This document shows, piece after piece, positions 22,922 through 32,240 of a stretch of 64,000 bases of DNA. The notes below the pieces were generated by a model. It saw nothing but the letters and a program-made list of their open reading frames with translations, had not been told where the DNA came from and did no database searches. The stretch is from Chelydra serpentina. Lineage: Eukaryota; Chordata; Testudines; Chelydridae. The first letter of the stretch is position 1. The number at the start of each line of letters is the position of its first letter. The DNA lies in the NCBI GenBank assembly GCA_037349315.1, contig JBAIAC010000027.1, positions 22,112,501-22,176,500 on the forward strand, read 5' to 3'. The translations under genes and the position numbers were made by a program.

Positions 22922-23116
22922 AGGCCTTGTCTACACTGGCACATTACAGCACGGCAACGTCTCGCTCAGGGGTGTGAAGAAACACCCCCCGAGCGCTGCA
23001 AGTTTCAGTGCTGTAAAGTGGCAGTGTAGACAGTGCACCAGTGTTGGTAGCTGCGCCCCTTGGGGAAGGTGGTGCAACTAGCAGCCACGTTGACGTTGCT
23101 CGTGAAGACATGCCCT
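22922..23116. mobile_element. Foldback MITE
   Basis: Ends AGGCCTTGTCTACACT and (complement) AGGGCATGTCTTCACG. An inner hairpin pairs 22928-22952 (TGTCTACACTGGCACATTAC...) with 23008-23032 at about 23 of 25 positions, around a CGCTC/GAGCG stem. No coding capacity. Confidence 0.75.
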
Positions 23117-25288
23117 CATTGATTGTTAGCTCTCAGTAGGCCGAGCTGAAACACTGCCCGACATAAGTGCTCATTGAGTACTCAAAAATAACAAACAGCT
23201 CCTCATGAAGCCTATTTAGCTCTGCCTTTGAACAGTGGTGAGAAACAGGCTAAACCAGACTGGGGACCCTTAGGGAGATGCCACACCACCTAGCTAGAAC
23301 ACCTGTCCCCATCCCTCTTTTGTTCACAGCGGTCTGGCATTTGAGCCCTTGCCTTAGCGAGTTTCTTTCAGCTGAGGGTGACCCCCTCAATCAGGACAGG
23401 CTCAGCACAGTTCTGCTCAATGTGGATAACAGCATTTCACTGAGCCTGCATTCAGTACTACGGAATTTTGTAACCCAACACCAGCCAAAGTTGATCACTT
23501 TTGAGTAACACAGCTCCTGTCTGCTGGATACCTACACACAGTGGGTGTGTTCATGTAAATACAATTTGCTCCTGAAATCTCTCCCCCTCCCAGCTAGCTG
23601 TCCGGGGAGAGCTCATTCAGACACTGCTTACATTAGGTTAGCACAGAGGGACAAAAGTTAAGATATAGACAGTTCATACTGGCTAAAGCCAGCGCTTTAC
23701 CCAGCCAAGCTGCTGTGGAATCCATTCTGGCTCTCTCTCCCTGTCCCTTTGTCTGTCAGTCCCTGGCAAGCTCTGTCTCTCTAAAGGCCAGCTCTTAGCC
23801 TAGCCTCCTGTCACCTTCCAGTTCAATGTCCTACTGCAGGACACCTACTGAGTTCACATGTTCTGCCTGCTAGCGCTTCCCATTGTTATGTGCCTGTTGT
23901 TCAGTCCCTGGGATTCCCATTGTCTTTCTGGATCTTCTGTCGATACAGGTCAGTTTCAGCCAGTCCTTAGCGACCCAGTCACACCACCCCAGGCAGTTAC
24001 ATCACCCAAACACCTCATGTCTCCTGATTTGCCCCAGAGGCAGCATCTTAACTCTTCTGCACCCCCTGGGTAGCAATCCCTATCCAGTAAGTCGCTGCCC
24101 TGCACATCTGTCATACAAACATTACAGAAAATTCCCATGTCATCACATAAGGCAGAGAAATGACCACATCTGTCGAAAGTGTGGGGCGGGACTGCAATCA
24201 TCAAACATCTCCAATCACAGTGGGGTGGCCATGTTGGTAGAAGGACCCCATACTGACTGCCTAAATGTCTTCTCTGTGGAAGAGTGTATGGAGCCAGAGG
24301 CTATGGCCGGCCAAGGAGACCCTGGTGTAACATGGTAGATAAAACCATCCAGGCAACCTCCCAACAGGCCCCAATGGGGCAGCTCAGAACTGACATGGAT
24401 GGAAGCTGCTCATGACCTGGGCCTATGATGACAGTAAGTTTAGGCCTCAGGATTTCAAATGTAATTTTAAAGAGGTTTATTTTTTAAAAATAAACTTGTA
24501 TTGAATTTAAATTAAAAACATCCAAGTTAAATAACAAATATCCATTAAAACAAAAAACCCATCGGTTTTTACGCACCTTGCGCCTGTGTGATTTGATCTT
24601 GGTTGTGTCCCCACACGAGAGCCCCAGCCTGACAGCACGGTAATGGTGGGTGAGGGGAGAAGGGAAATCTAATAGCTGAAACCAGAGGAGATCATCCTTT
24701 AAAAAGATCTCCTGGCTTTTGGGTTCTGACTCATGATCTTGGAGGGTCACGATCCTGTATCAGGCTTTGAGGAGGAAACACACTAGATGGAGTCTGGGAA
24801 TACGATAGAGACTGTTGCTAGTTGGATGGGGTGGCACCGTTCAAAACGGAGAGTGGTGGAAGGGCAGATGGGGCAGCGGGGCAGTTAGCTGGAGGAGGAG
24901 CGCCTAGCAGGGGAAATGCAAGCCAGAGCCGTGAGGGGCAAGGAGCTTGAGCCTGAAGTGAAAGGGGAGGGGAGGCAGGTGAAAGGATCTGGCCGAGCAG
25001 CAGGAAAGGCGGGAGTTTTCAGCGTGGGAGACAGAGGAAAGGGTGGATGTTAGCGTGACTCATCCCTGGGGCAGTGACTTGACTGGAGCTAGACTCGGAA
25101 TGGATTTGGCCCTGGGACTGTAGCACTGCAAGCAGCTGATCCAATGAGCAATAAATACTCCCCCCCCCACCCCCGGTTTATTTCTGTCCTGATCTGGCCT
25201 ACGCGAAGGTCAGCATGACACGTTTGGTCTCATCTCTTCAGCTCTGGGCTCAGGACGGCTTGGTGCTGCTGGTGTCTGCAGTGCTGGT
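23117..25288. other. No recognised gene; possibly LTR-derived in part
   Basis: Anonymous sequence. The stretch 23500-24110 is CT-rich and LTR-like in style, without identifiable ends. 24470-24560 is AT-rich. 25160-25175 is a poly-C run. No ORF resembles a known family. Confidence 0.35.
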
Positions 25289-25470
25289 GTAGCCATGTCA
25301 GTCCCAGGGTATTAGAGAGACGGGGAGGGAGATATTTTTTATTGGACCAACTTCTGTTGGTGAGAGAGCCCTGAAGAAGGGCTCGGTGTAAGCTCGAAAG
25401 TTGGCCTCTCTCCCGCACAGGAGTTGGCCCAATAAAAGATATTCCCTCCCTCTCCCTGTCTCTACCATTT
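25289..25470. repeat. Inverted-repeat dispersed element
   Basis: Arms 25314-25368 (AGAGAGACGGGGAGGGAGAT...) and 25405-25463 are diverged reverse complements around a GCCCTGAAGAAGGGCTC hairpin loop. The left half is shared with 16003-16135. Confidence 0.7.
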
Positions 25471-26389
25471 ACTGGGCTGGTTTGGAATTTCCCAGACAGT
25501 CAGTGCCATTCCAGGCCAGGGGTGCTGGAGCAATGTTTCTAGTGGGGGTGCTGAGAGCCATTGACCCACACCGTAAACCCTGGATATGACAGAAACCACT
25601 TCAAGCCAGGGGCCGCGGCAGCACATACACCCCCCGCCCCGAACCTCTAGTTCCAGCACCTATGCCCCACCCTGCACAGCTCTGCTGGTGCACTGAGGAG
25701 TGGGACCATGCACTGCCCCCTCTGTGCGGTTAGCTGTGTCAGCTGCCCCGTCCCTTCCCATTCTGCAGTCCCCAGCACAACCTGCCATCCGGTGCTGGGA
25801 AGGGACAGCTCCCCTCTCTAGACACCCAGGCAGAACAAGGGATAATCTGGCCTGTGGCTGCAAGATCTCGGGGGCAGGGCACTTGTCACTCACTTGGCTG
25901 GGAAGTGTCATGCCCATTTAATGCATGGTGCTGTATTAATATAATCACAATAGTCAGCGGTTCATAACAACTGAACTCCTGAGCTCTGAATCTCCAAGCC
26001 TGGCAGATCCTGGCAGAGACAAGCACTGCGCTCAGCAAATGGCCCCATTCCTGAATCCTGCAGTCTGGCCCGGTACTGAGCTGAGCGCTTTGTCACAGCC
26101 TTGCCCAGCACTGTCCATCGGCGTGTGGGTGTGTGACGCATATGCTGGGGGATTCTCACTGCCCCCAGGCAATCCCAGCCCCGTTCCTACAGGAGAAGGC
26201 AAACATCAGTAGTCAAGTGGCATCTCCATCCACTGCCCCCCATGCCAGTCACAGCCCCCGGTCAGCTGCACCAAATGCTGTGGACATCCGGGACCCACTT
26301 TGTACGTGGTTCGTAACACAGCTCCCCGGAGCAGACAGCATGGGCTCAACTTTCTGTAGGAACCGGCAGGGAAGCTCACCACTGAGGGA
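25471..26389. other. No recognised gene
   Basis: GC-moderate anonymous sequence with ORFs under 100 codons overlapping on both strands. None is recognisable. Confidence 0.4.
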
Positions 26390-26535
26390 GAGGAAAGCTG
26401 GCCGGTGGCTAGGGCTCTAGCCTAGGACTTGGGATGTGGGTTTAATTTCTTGCTCAGTCACAGCCTCCAAGTGTGACCTTGGCCAGTCATTCAGTCGCTC
26501 TGGGCCTCAGCTCCCATCCATGGGTCCCCTGTATA
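26390..26535 (+). mobile_element. MIR SINE
   Basis: tRNA-like head (GGTGGCTAGGGCTCTAGCC), B-box-like region GTGGGTTTAATTTCTTG, then the core TGTGACCTTGGCCAGTCATT and GGGCCTCAGCTCCC. This is the expected MIR order and the copy is fairly complete. Confidence 0.82.
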
Positions 26536-26683
26536 CATTGTGGTTGCATTCTTGTAAAGGGCGATGTCTTGTAAATGACATATCCTGGGGAATTTTCCCC
26601 CATAAGAAATAATGGACTATGGAGGGGGGGAAGGAAATGCATTCACAACTTCACCACACTCGCCTATGACAATGCTCTTTTCA

Positions 26684-26898
26684 CCTAAACAGTGTATCTA
26701 AACAACAGTGTACCTAAACAGTGTATCTAAACAGTACACCTAAACAGTGTATGTAAACAACAGTGTATGTAAACAGTGTATCTAAACAGTACACCTAATT
26801 GTATCTAAACAACAGTATACCTAAACAACAGTGTACCTAAACAGTGCATGTAAACAATAGTATAACTAAACAACAGTGTATCTAAACGGTGTACCTTT
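26684..26898. repeat. Short AT-rich minisatellite
   Basis: About 13 imperfect copies of a 14-17 bp unit, consensus CAGTGTATCTAAACA, with ACAGTGTACCTAAACA and CAGTGTATGTAAACA variants. It lies in the region 3' of the Tigger transposase remnant. Confidence 0.85.
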
Positions 26899-27046
26899 TT
26901 ACAATGACAGGCTATGCAGTACACATTTTACACATAAAACATTGAATAAAATAATGTAAAACCTTACTACCAACGTTCAAACACACAGACCATTTAAATA
27001 CAGTAAATACAGTACAGTAATACAGTATAAAACAGTGTCAGCTATG

Positions 27047-27740
27047 CTAAACGTAGATAGGGGTGGCAGCTGGGTTTTCTTGGGCTGGGTTTTTCATTGC
27101 AGAAGTCTTAAAAAAGGATTTTACTGACGTCTGCTCTCCTGCATGAATCTTTGACCGATAGATCTCCCTGTAGCAAGCCACTGCATCACTGAGAGCCCTG
27201 GAGACTTTGGCAGACTGTTCACGAAAAGGATCACTGCTCTGTATGATTTCCGTCATCTCATCCAGCAATCCAAAGAAACGGGAAAGATTTTTTGTTGTCA
27301 GACTCCTGGCCTCCTGCCCTACGTCATTGTCATCATCATCCTTGCTTTCTTCGGATATCCGTTGTTGGTCCAGCTCATTCAGTTCCTCATTTGTCATTTG
27401 CTCAGCATGAGACTCCAACAACTCCTGTATGTCCTCCTCCTCTGCCTCCTCGAAGCCGACATCTTTTGTCAACTTGACAATTTCTTGCTCCAGAGAAGGA
27501 ACGGCATAAAATCCAACGAAGCTGTGGACAGCATCTGGCCATGCACGGCACCAAACGTCATTCATACATTGCAAAGTGACCTCTTCCCAATACGCGTCAA
27601 TGTTTTCCATGCAGTTCAAGATGTTGTAAAAGGGGGGAGCTGTATACAGGGAGCCCCCTGTAATGGCACCACCCTGCTCCCGGAGTGTGAGGATAAATAC
27701 ACTAAAGATTGTGAAACCCTTGGAAAACGCCAGCTGAAAA
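27047..27740 (-). pseudogene. Tigger/pogo-like transposase, C-terminal remnant
   Basis: The open frame (stop near 27047) contains ENIDAYWEEVTLQCMNDVW, VPSLEQEIVKLTKDVGFEE, LLESHAEQMTNEELNELDQQ, a DDDDND acidic tract, RSLTTKNLSRFFGLLDEMTE and DAVACYREIYRSKIHAGEQ. This is the C-terminal region after the DDE nuclease in Tigger transposases and TIGD1-like proteins. The HTH/CENPB DNA-binding domains and the DDE catalytic domain are absent. The first ~35 codons of the frame (27740-27838) come from the neighbouring repeat, not the transposase. About 200 codons remain open, hinting at a fairly young copy, but it cannot be a functional transposase. Confidence 0.88.
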
Positions 27741-27752
27741 GCACTATCTATC

Positions 27753-28498
27753 AGAAGAACCAGTGACTTACTGTAACTGTGGCTCTTCGAGATGTGATGC
27801 AGCCGTGCATTCCACATCGGTGTGTCCATGCCCAGCACACCAGAGCTGGAGAACTTTGCCTAGAAGTACCCACAGCGCTCGTGCCTTGTGGCCATTGTCC
27901 CACCCCGCTACATGAGGCTGCGCTGCCCTGACCTCCTCAGTTCATTCACATCGAATACCCCAAGACTAGACTCTGATGCAGAGGGGACAGAGGTGGGTTG
28001 TGCATAGGCGTCGAGTTTCTAATCTGTCAGGGGGTGCTCCCCCGCAGCTCTGCCCAGGCCCTGCCCCCCACTCCTCCCCTTCCCCCAATACCCCACCCCC
28101 GCCCTGCTTCTTCCCACCCCTGCCCTGCCCCCACCATGCCTCTTCCCCACCTCTTCCCTCCCAGTTACGCCTCCTCCCCCAAGCACGCTGCATCTTCGCT
28201 CCTCCCCCTCCCTCCCAGTGCCTGCTGATGCCGTGAAACAGCTGATCCGTGGCAGGCGGGAGGCGCGGGGAGGGCGGGGAAGGTGCTGATACATGGGGCC
28301 GTAGGTGGGCAGGAGGCACTGGGGGGTGGGAGAGGTGTTGATAGGATGGGCTGCCGTTGGGTGCTCAGCACCCACCATTTTTTCCCCATGGGTGCTCCAG
28401 GCCCGGAGCACCCACGGTGTTGGCACCTATGGGGTCGTGGAACACACTTCTGCATCATATCTCGAAGAACCAGCTACAATAAGTAACCACTTCTTCTT
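27753..28498. repeat. Quasi-palindromic repeat flanking a hAT insertion
   Basis: The left motif (27753-27800: GAACCAGTGACTTACTGTAA, then CTCTTCGAGATGTGATGCAG) and the right motif (28451-28498: CATCATATCTCGAAGAACCA, then AATAAGTAACC) are approximate reverse complements. Without the 429-bp hAT element inside, the unit would be about 310 bp. I recognise the CTCGAAGAACC motif as a dispersed amniote repeat. The family is unassigned. Confidence 0.5.
28003..28431. mobile_element. Non-autonomous hAT-like element, 429 bp
   Basis: Ends CATAGGCGTCGAGTTTC and (complement) CATAGGTGCCAACACC. Flanking octamers GGGTTGTG (27995-28002) and GGGTCGTG (28432-28439) agree at 7 of 8 positions, consistent with an aged hAT TSD. 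The interior is C-rich (28035-28215) with no transposase. Confidence 0.8.
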
Positions 28499-28793
28499 GG
28501 AGTCAATGCAGCTGTGTGTTCCACTTGGGTGGCTGACAGGCAGTATCCACAGGAGGTGGGGTTCAGAGTCTTCCTTCCCCAAGTTTGAATCCCCTCTGGA
28601 TGCTGCAGTAACGGCATAATGGTTTGTAAACGTATGTATCAACGACGAATATTGAGATGTCATTTCAAAATGCCACTGATGCAGCTTGCACTGCCATAGA
28701 ATGAGCTCGCAGCCACTGAGGGGGGTAGCCGAAGCAGTTTCACATGCAGTCTTGATACCGGATATCATCCACTTAGAGAGGAGATTCCCCTCA

Positions 28794-28966
28794 TGGGATA
28801 GCTCAGTGGTTTGAGCATTGGCCTGCTAAACCCAGGGTTGTGAGTTCAATCCTTGAGGGGGCCATTTAGGGATCTGGGGCAAAAATTGGGGCTTGGTCCT
28901 GCTTTGAGCAGGGGGTTGGACTAGATGATCTCCTAAGGTCCCTTCCAACCCTGAGATTCTATGATC
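28794..28966 (+). mobile_element. tRNA-derived SINE with CR1 tail
   Basis: Pol III A box GGATAGCTCAGTGG and B box GAGTTCAATCC lie in a tRNA-like head. A linker CCATTTAGGGATCTGGGGC and a CR1-identical 3' end (GGTTGGACTAGATGATCTCC, ATTCTATGAT) follow. This is the SINE architecture known from turtles. It is probably transcribed by Pol III and mobilised by CR1. Confidence 0.92.
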
Positions 28967-30435
28967 ATCTGTGAAGAGACCACGTGAATGTCTAACATAG
29001 TGAATGCCAGTGAAAATGAGGTAGGATCTGAGACTAAAATAGGAAAAGAACAAGTTAAACATTACTTAGACAAGTTAGATGTATTCAAATCACCAGGGCC
29101 TGATTAAATATATCCTAGAATACTCAAGGAGCTGACTGAGGAGATATCTGAGCCATTAGTGATTATCTTTGAAAAGTCATGGAAGACGGGAGAGATTCCA
29201 CAGAACTGGAAAAGGGCAAATAAAAAGGAGAATAAGGACAAACTGGGGAATTACAGACCAGTCAGTTCAACTTCAGTACCGGGAAAGATAATGGAGCAAA
29301 TAATTAAGGAATCAATTCGCAAACACCCACAAGATAATAAGGTGATAAGTAACAGTGAGGACAGATTGTCAAGACCAAATCGTGTCACACCAACCTGATA
29401 GCGTTCTTTGACAGGGTAACAAGCCTTGTGGATAAGGGAAAATGGTAGATGTGGTATTCTGGACCTTTTAATAAACAAACTAGGGAAATACAACCTAGAT
29501 GGAGCTACTATAAAATGGGTGCAGAACTGGTTGGAAAACCGTTCCCAGAGAGTAGTTATCAGTGGTTCACAGTCAAGCTGGAAGGGCATAACGAGTGGGG
29601 TCCCGCAGGGATCGGTCTTAGGTCCAGTTCTGTTCAATATCTTCATTAATGATTTAGATAACGGCACAGAAAGTACACTCATAAAGTTAGTGGAGGATAC
29701 CAAGCTGGGAGGGGTTGCAAGTGCTTTGGAGGCTAGGATTAAAATTCAAAATGATCTAGACAAACTGGAGAAATGGTCTGAAGTAAATAGGATGAAATTC
29801 AATAAGGATAAATGCAAAGTTCTCCACTTAGGAAGGAACAATCAGTTGCACACATACACAATGGGAAATGACTGCCTAGAAAGGACTACTCCAGAAAGGG
29901 ATCTGGGGGTCATAGCTGATCACAAGCTAAATAAAAGTCAACAGAGTAACACTGTTGCAAAAAAAAATCAGACATCATTCTGGGATGTATTAGCAGGAGT
30001 GTTGTAAGCAAGACACGAGAAGTCATTCTTCCGCTCTACTCCGCGCTGATTAGGCCTCAGCTGGAGTATTGTGTCCAGTTCTGGGCGCCGCATTTCAAGA
30101 AAGATGTGGAGAAATTTGAGACAATGCAGAGGAGAGCAACAAAAATGATTAAAGGTCTAGAAAACATGACCTACGAAGGAAGATTAAGAAAATTGTGTTT
30201 GTTTAGTCTAGAGAAGAGAAGACTGAGGGGGGACATAACAGTTTTCAAGTACATAAAAGGTTGTTACAAGGAGGAGGGAGAAAAAATGTTTTCATTAACC
30301 TCTGAGGACAGGACAAGAAGCACTGGGCTTAAATTGCATGAAGGGCGGTTTAGGTTGGACATTAGGAAAAACTTCCTAACTGTCAGCGTGGCTAAGCACT
30401 GGAATAAATTGCCTAGGGAGGTTGTGGAATCTGTC

Positions 30436-31066
30436 TGTCACGGAGTGTGGGGGAGGCCCTGCACCCCTCTTCCTGGGATTCACTGTGACGCTCAGCCAGC
30501 CAGTAGAACAGAAGGTTTATTGGGGATGCCAGGAACACAGTCCAAACAGAGCTAGTCAGTACAAACAGGACCCCTCAGTCGGGCCCTTCTAGGGGTCAGG
30601 GAGCTTAGACCCCAGCCTTGGGGCTCCCTGCGTTTCACCACCCAGCTCCAAACTGAAACCAACCAGACAAAAACTTCCCAGCAGGCTCTCTTCCCCTCCC
30701 CCGGGGCTCCTCCTCTAGCCTTTGTCCATTCTCCCAGCCGAAGGTGTCACCTCCCAACCCCCCTCCTGGCTCATGTTACAGCCTCAGGTAAAGTCTCATA
30801 TTCCCAATGCAGCCATTCCCAGTGAACCTCCTCCACAAATTAGGGGGGCGGGATAGCTCACTGGTTTGAGCATTGGCCTACTAAACCCAGGGTTGTGAGT
30901 TCAATCCTTGAGGGGGCCATTTAGGGATCTGGGGCAAAAATTAGGGATTGGTTCTGCTTTGAGCAGGGGGTTGGACTAGATGACCTCCTAAGGTCCCTTC
31001 CAACCCTGAGATTCTATGATTCTAAGCCTCCCAGGTCAAATCCACCCCGCTCCCTACTCCGTCACA
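30436..31066 (-). mobile_element. Solo LTR (Gypsy-type) inside CR1
   Basis: Starts TGTCACGGAGT and ends ACTCCGTCACA, an 11-bp terminal inverted repeat with one mismatch. Flanking CTGTC (30431-30435) and TTGTC (31067-31071) are a near-perfect 5-bp TSD. It is homologous to the Gypsy LTR at 48744. The minus strand carries a poly(A) signal AATAAA at 30516-30521. It contains a SINE (30847-31024), so the original LTR is about 450 bp. Confidence 0.88.
30847..31024 (+). mobile_element. tRNA-derived SINE inside the solo LTR
   Basis: A box GGATAGCTCACTGG, B box GAGTTCAATCC, CR1-like 3' end finishing GATTCTATGATTCTA. It lies wholly within the LTR at 30436-31066, so it inserted later. Confidence 0.92.
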
Positions 31067-31204
31067 TTGTCGTTGGAGGTTTTTAAGAGCAGGTTGGACA
31101 AACACCTGTCAGGAATGGTCTAGATAATACTTAGTCCTGCCATGAGGCAGGGGACTGGACTAGATGACCTCTCGAGGTCCTTCCAGTCCTACGATTCTAT
31201 GATG

Positions 31205-31414
31205 GAGTAGAAGGGCTATAGGCGACTGAGTTGACCACACAAGAAGGTCAAATAAACAACACTGTCATAGCCATGCCGGGGCAATGAGGATGGCCTGTTT
31301 TCAGCATGAGGATGACCTGTGAAATTATTGGGATCAGAGGAAAAGGATAAAGGAGAGGTGACTGCCAGCTGAGGTGGAAGGCGTCAACCAGGGAGCCCAG
31401 ACTGAGGCCTCATC
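31205..31414. other. No recognised gene
   Basis: Short anonymous stretch between a CR1 tail and an L3-like relic. Nothing is supportable. Confidence 0.4.
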
Positions 31415-32240
31415 CCTACTTACCACTGCACCAATCTTTGTGTCAGAGGCAAATGTGATCAGCGGAGATTTGATGTTTACTTCACTTCCAGATCGATGAG
31501 CAAAATGCTGATTACCATCGGGCCAAGTGCCTGCAAAGCCCCATGGGAAATACCCCCGGTCAGTAATCCCCCCGCACCAGGGATTACTTTCTTAGCCAGT
31601 TCTTAATCCATGTAACGTCTGCTCTGCTGATACTGTAGAGTGCTCATGTTTTATTTGGAATGTCAGAACGCCTCATAAAAGTCTATAGTATTTACAGCTG
31701 GGCAGTTTCCCTTATAACCTGTAATCTCCTCAAAGAATGAAATCGGGTTGGTCTAACAACACCTGTGCTCCACAAAACCACGTTGACTGACACTCCAACC
31801 CTTTCATTTGTTATTAATTGTAATGCCATATCAGCATTGCTGTTACTTTGCCTGGGAGCGAGGAGAGGCTAACTAGCCTGTAGTGTCCTGGGGCAACCTG
31901 CTTGCCCTTGGCAGGTTATTTCAGTCTCCTGGAATTTCTCTGGCGTTCCAAGATTTATTAATAATTAACCCCAGCAGGCTTGAGATCTCCTCTGCCAGCT
32001 CTTTTATAGAATCACAGAATCGCAGGGTTGGAAGGGACCTTAGGAGGTCATCTAGTCCAACCCCCTGCTCAAAGCAGGACCAATCCCCAATTTTTGCCCC
32101 AGATCCCCAAATGGCCCCCTCAAGGATTGAACTCACAACCCTGGGTTTAGCAGGCCAATGCTCAAACCACTGAGCTACCCCTCCCCCTCCTATCCCTTAG
32201 GGTGCAAGTTATCTACGCCTGCTGATTTGAAAACGTAGCT
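31415..32240 (-). mobile_element. Ancient CR1/L3-type LINE relic, split by a SINE
   Basis: Minus-strand ORF2 relic. It has ACCAATCTTTGTGTCAGAGG (antisense of the FADDT-KIG region), GCCAGTTCTTAATCCATGTA (WIKNWL region), and ACAAAACCACGTTGACTGAC. After the SINE at 32008-32190 come TTAGGGTGCAAGTTATC and CTGATTTGAAAACGTAGC (antisense of the SPGPDG-type region). Many indels. The order is consistent with one LINE copy. Confidence 0.72.
32008..32190 (-). mobile_element. tRNA-derived SINE (antisense)
   Basis: Read on the minus strand: GGTAGCTCAGTGG A box near 32170, B box near 32130, CR1-type tail ending at 32008. Inserted in the L3-like relic. Confidence 0.92.

Larger units (their letters stand above)
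28984..31204 (+). mobile_element. CR1 LINE ORF2, interrupted by a solo LTR
   Basis: CR1 RT landmarks in order: an SPGPD-like string near 29090, NWKRANKKE, NYRPVSSTSVPGKIMEQIIK (29250-29310), IKWVQNWLENRSQRVVISGS, SGVPQGSVLGPVLFNIFIND (29590-29655), the FADD-box equivalent decayed to LVEDTK, VNRMKFNKDKCKVLHLG, ERDLGVIADHKLN, and the C-terminal QFWAPHF-type block (30080-30430, LDIRKNFLTVSVAKHWNKLP). It stops at 30430 and resumes at 31072 with LEVFKSRLDKHL-type sequence and a TTCTATGATG tail. Frameshifts near 29400, 29450 and 30000 and loss of the catalytic aspartates make it dead. Confidence 0.9.

Noticed and set aside
24104..24330. Zinc-finger-like His/Cys ORF
   Set aside because: Spacing of Cys and His does not fit a C2H2 pattern, and the frame lies in anonymous LTR-like sequence.
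27047..27838. Host TIGD1-like gene
   Set aside because: The DNA-binding and DDE domains are absent, and the frame starts in an unrelated repeat.
28794..28830. tRNA gene
   Set aside because: The A and B boxes belong to the SINE head; there is no complete cloverleaf, and a CR1 tail follows.
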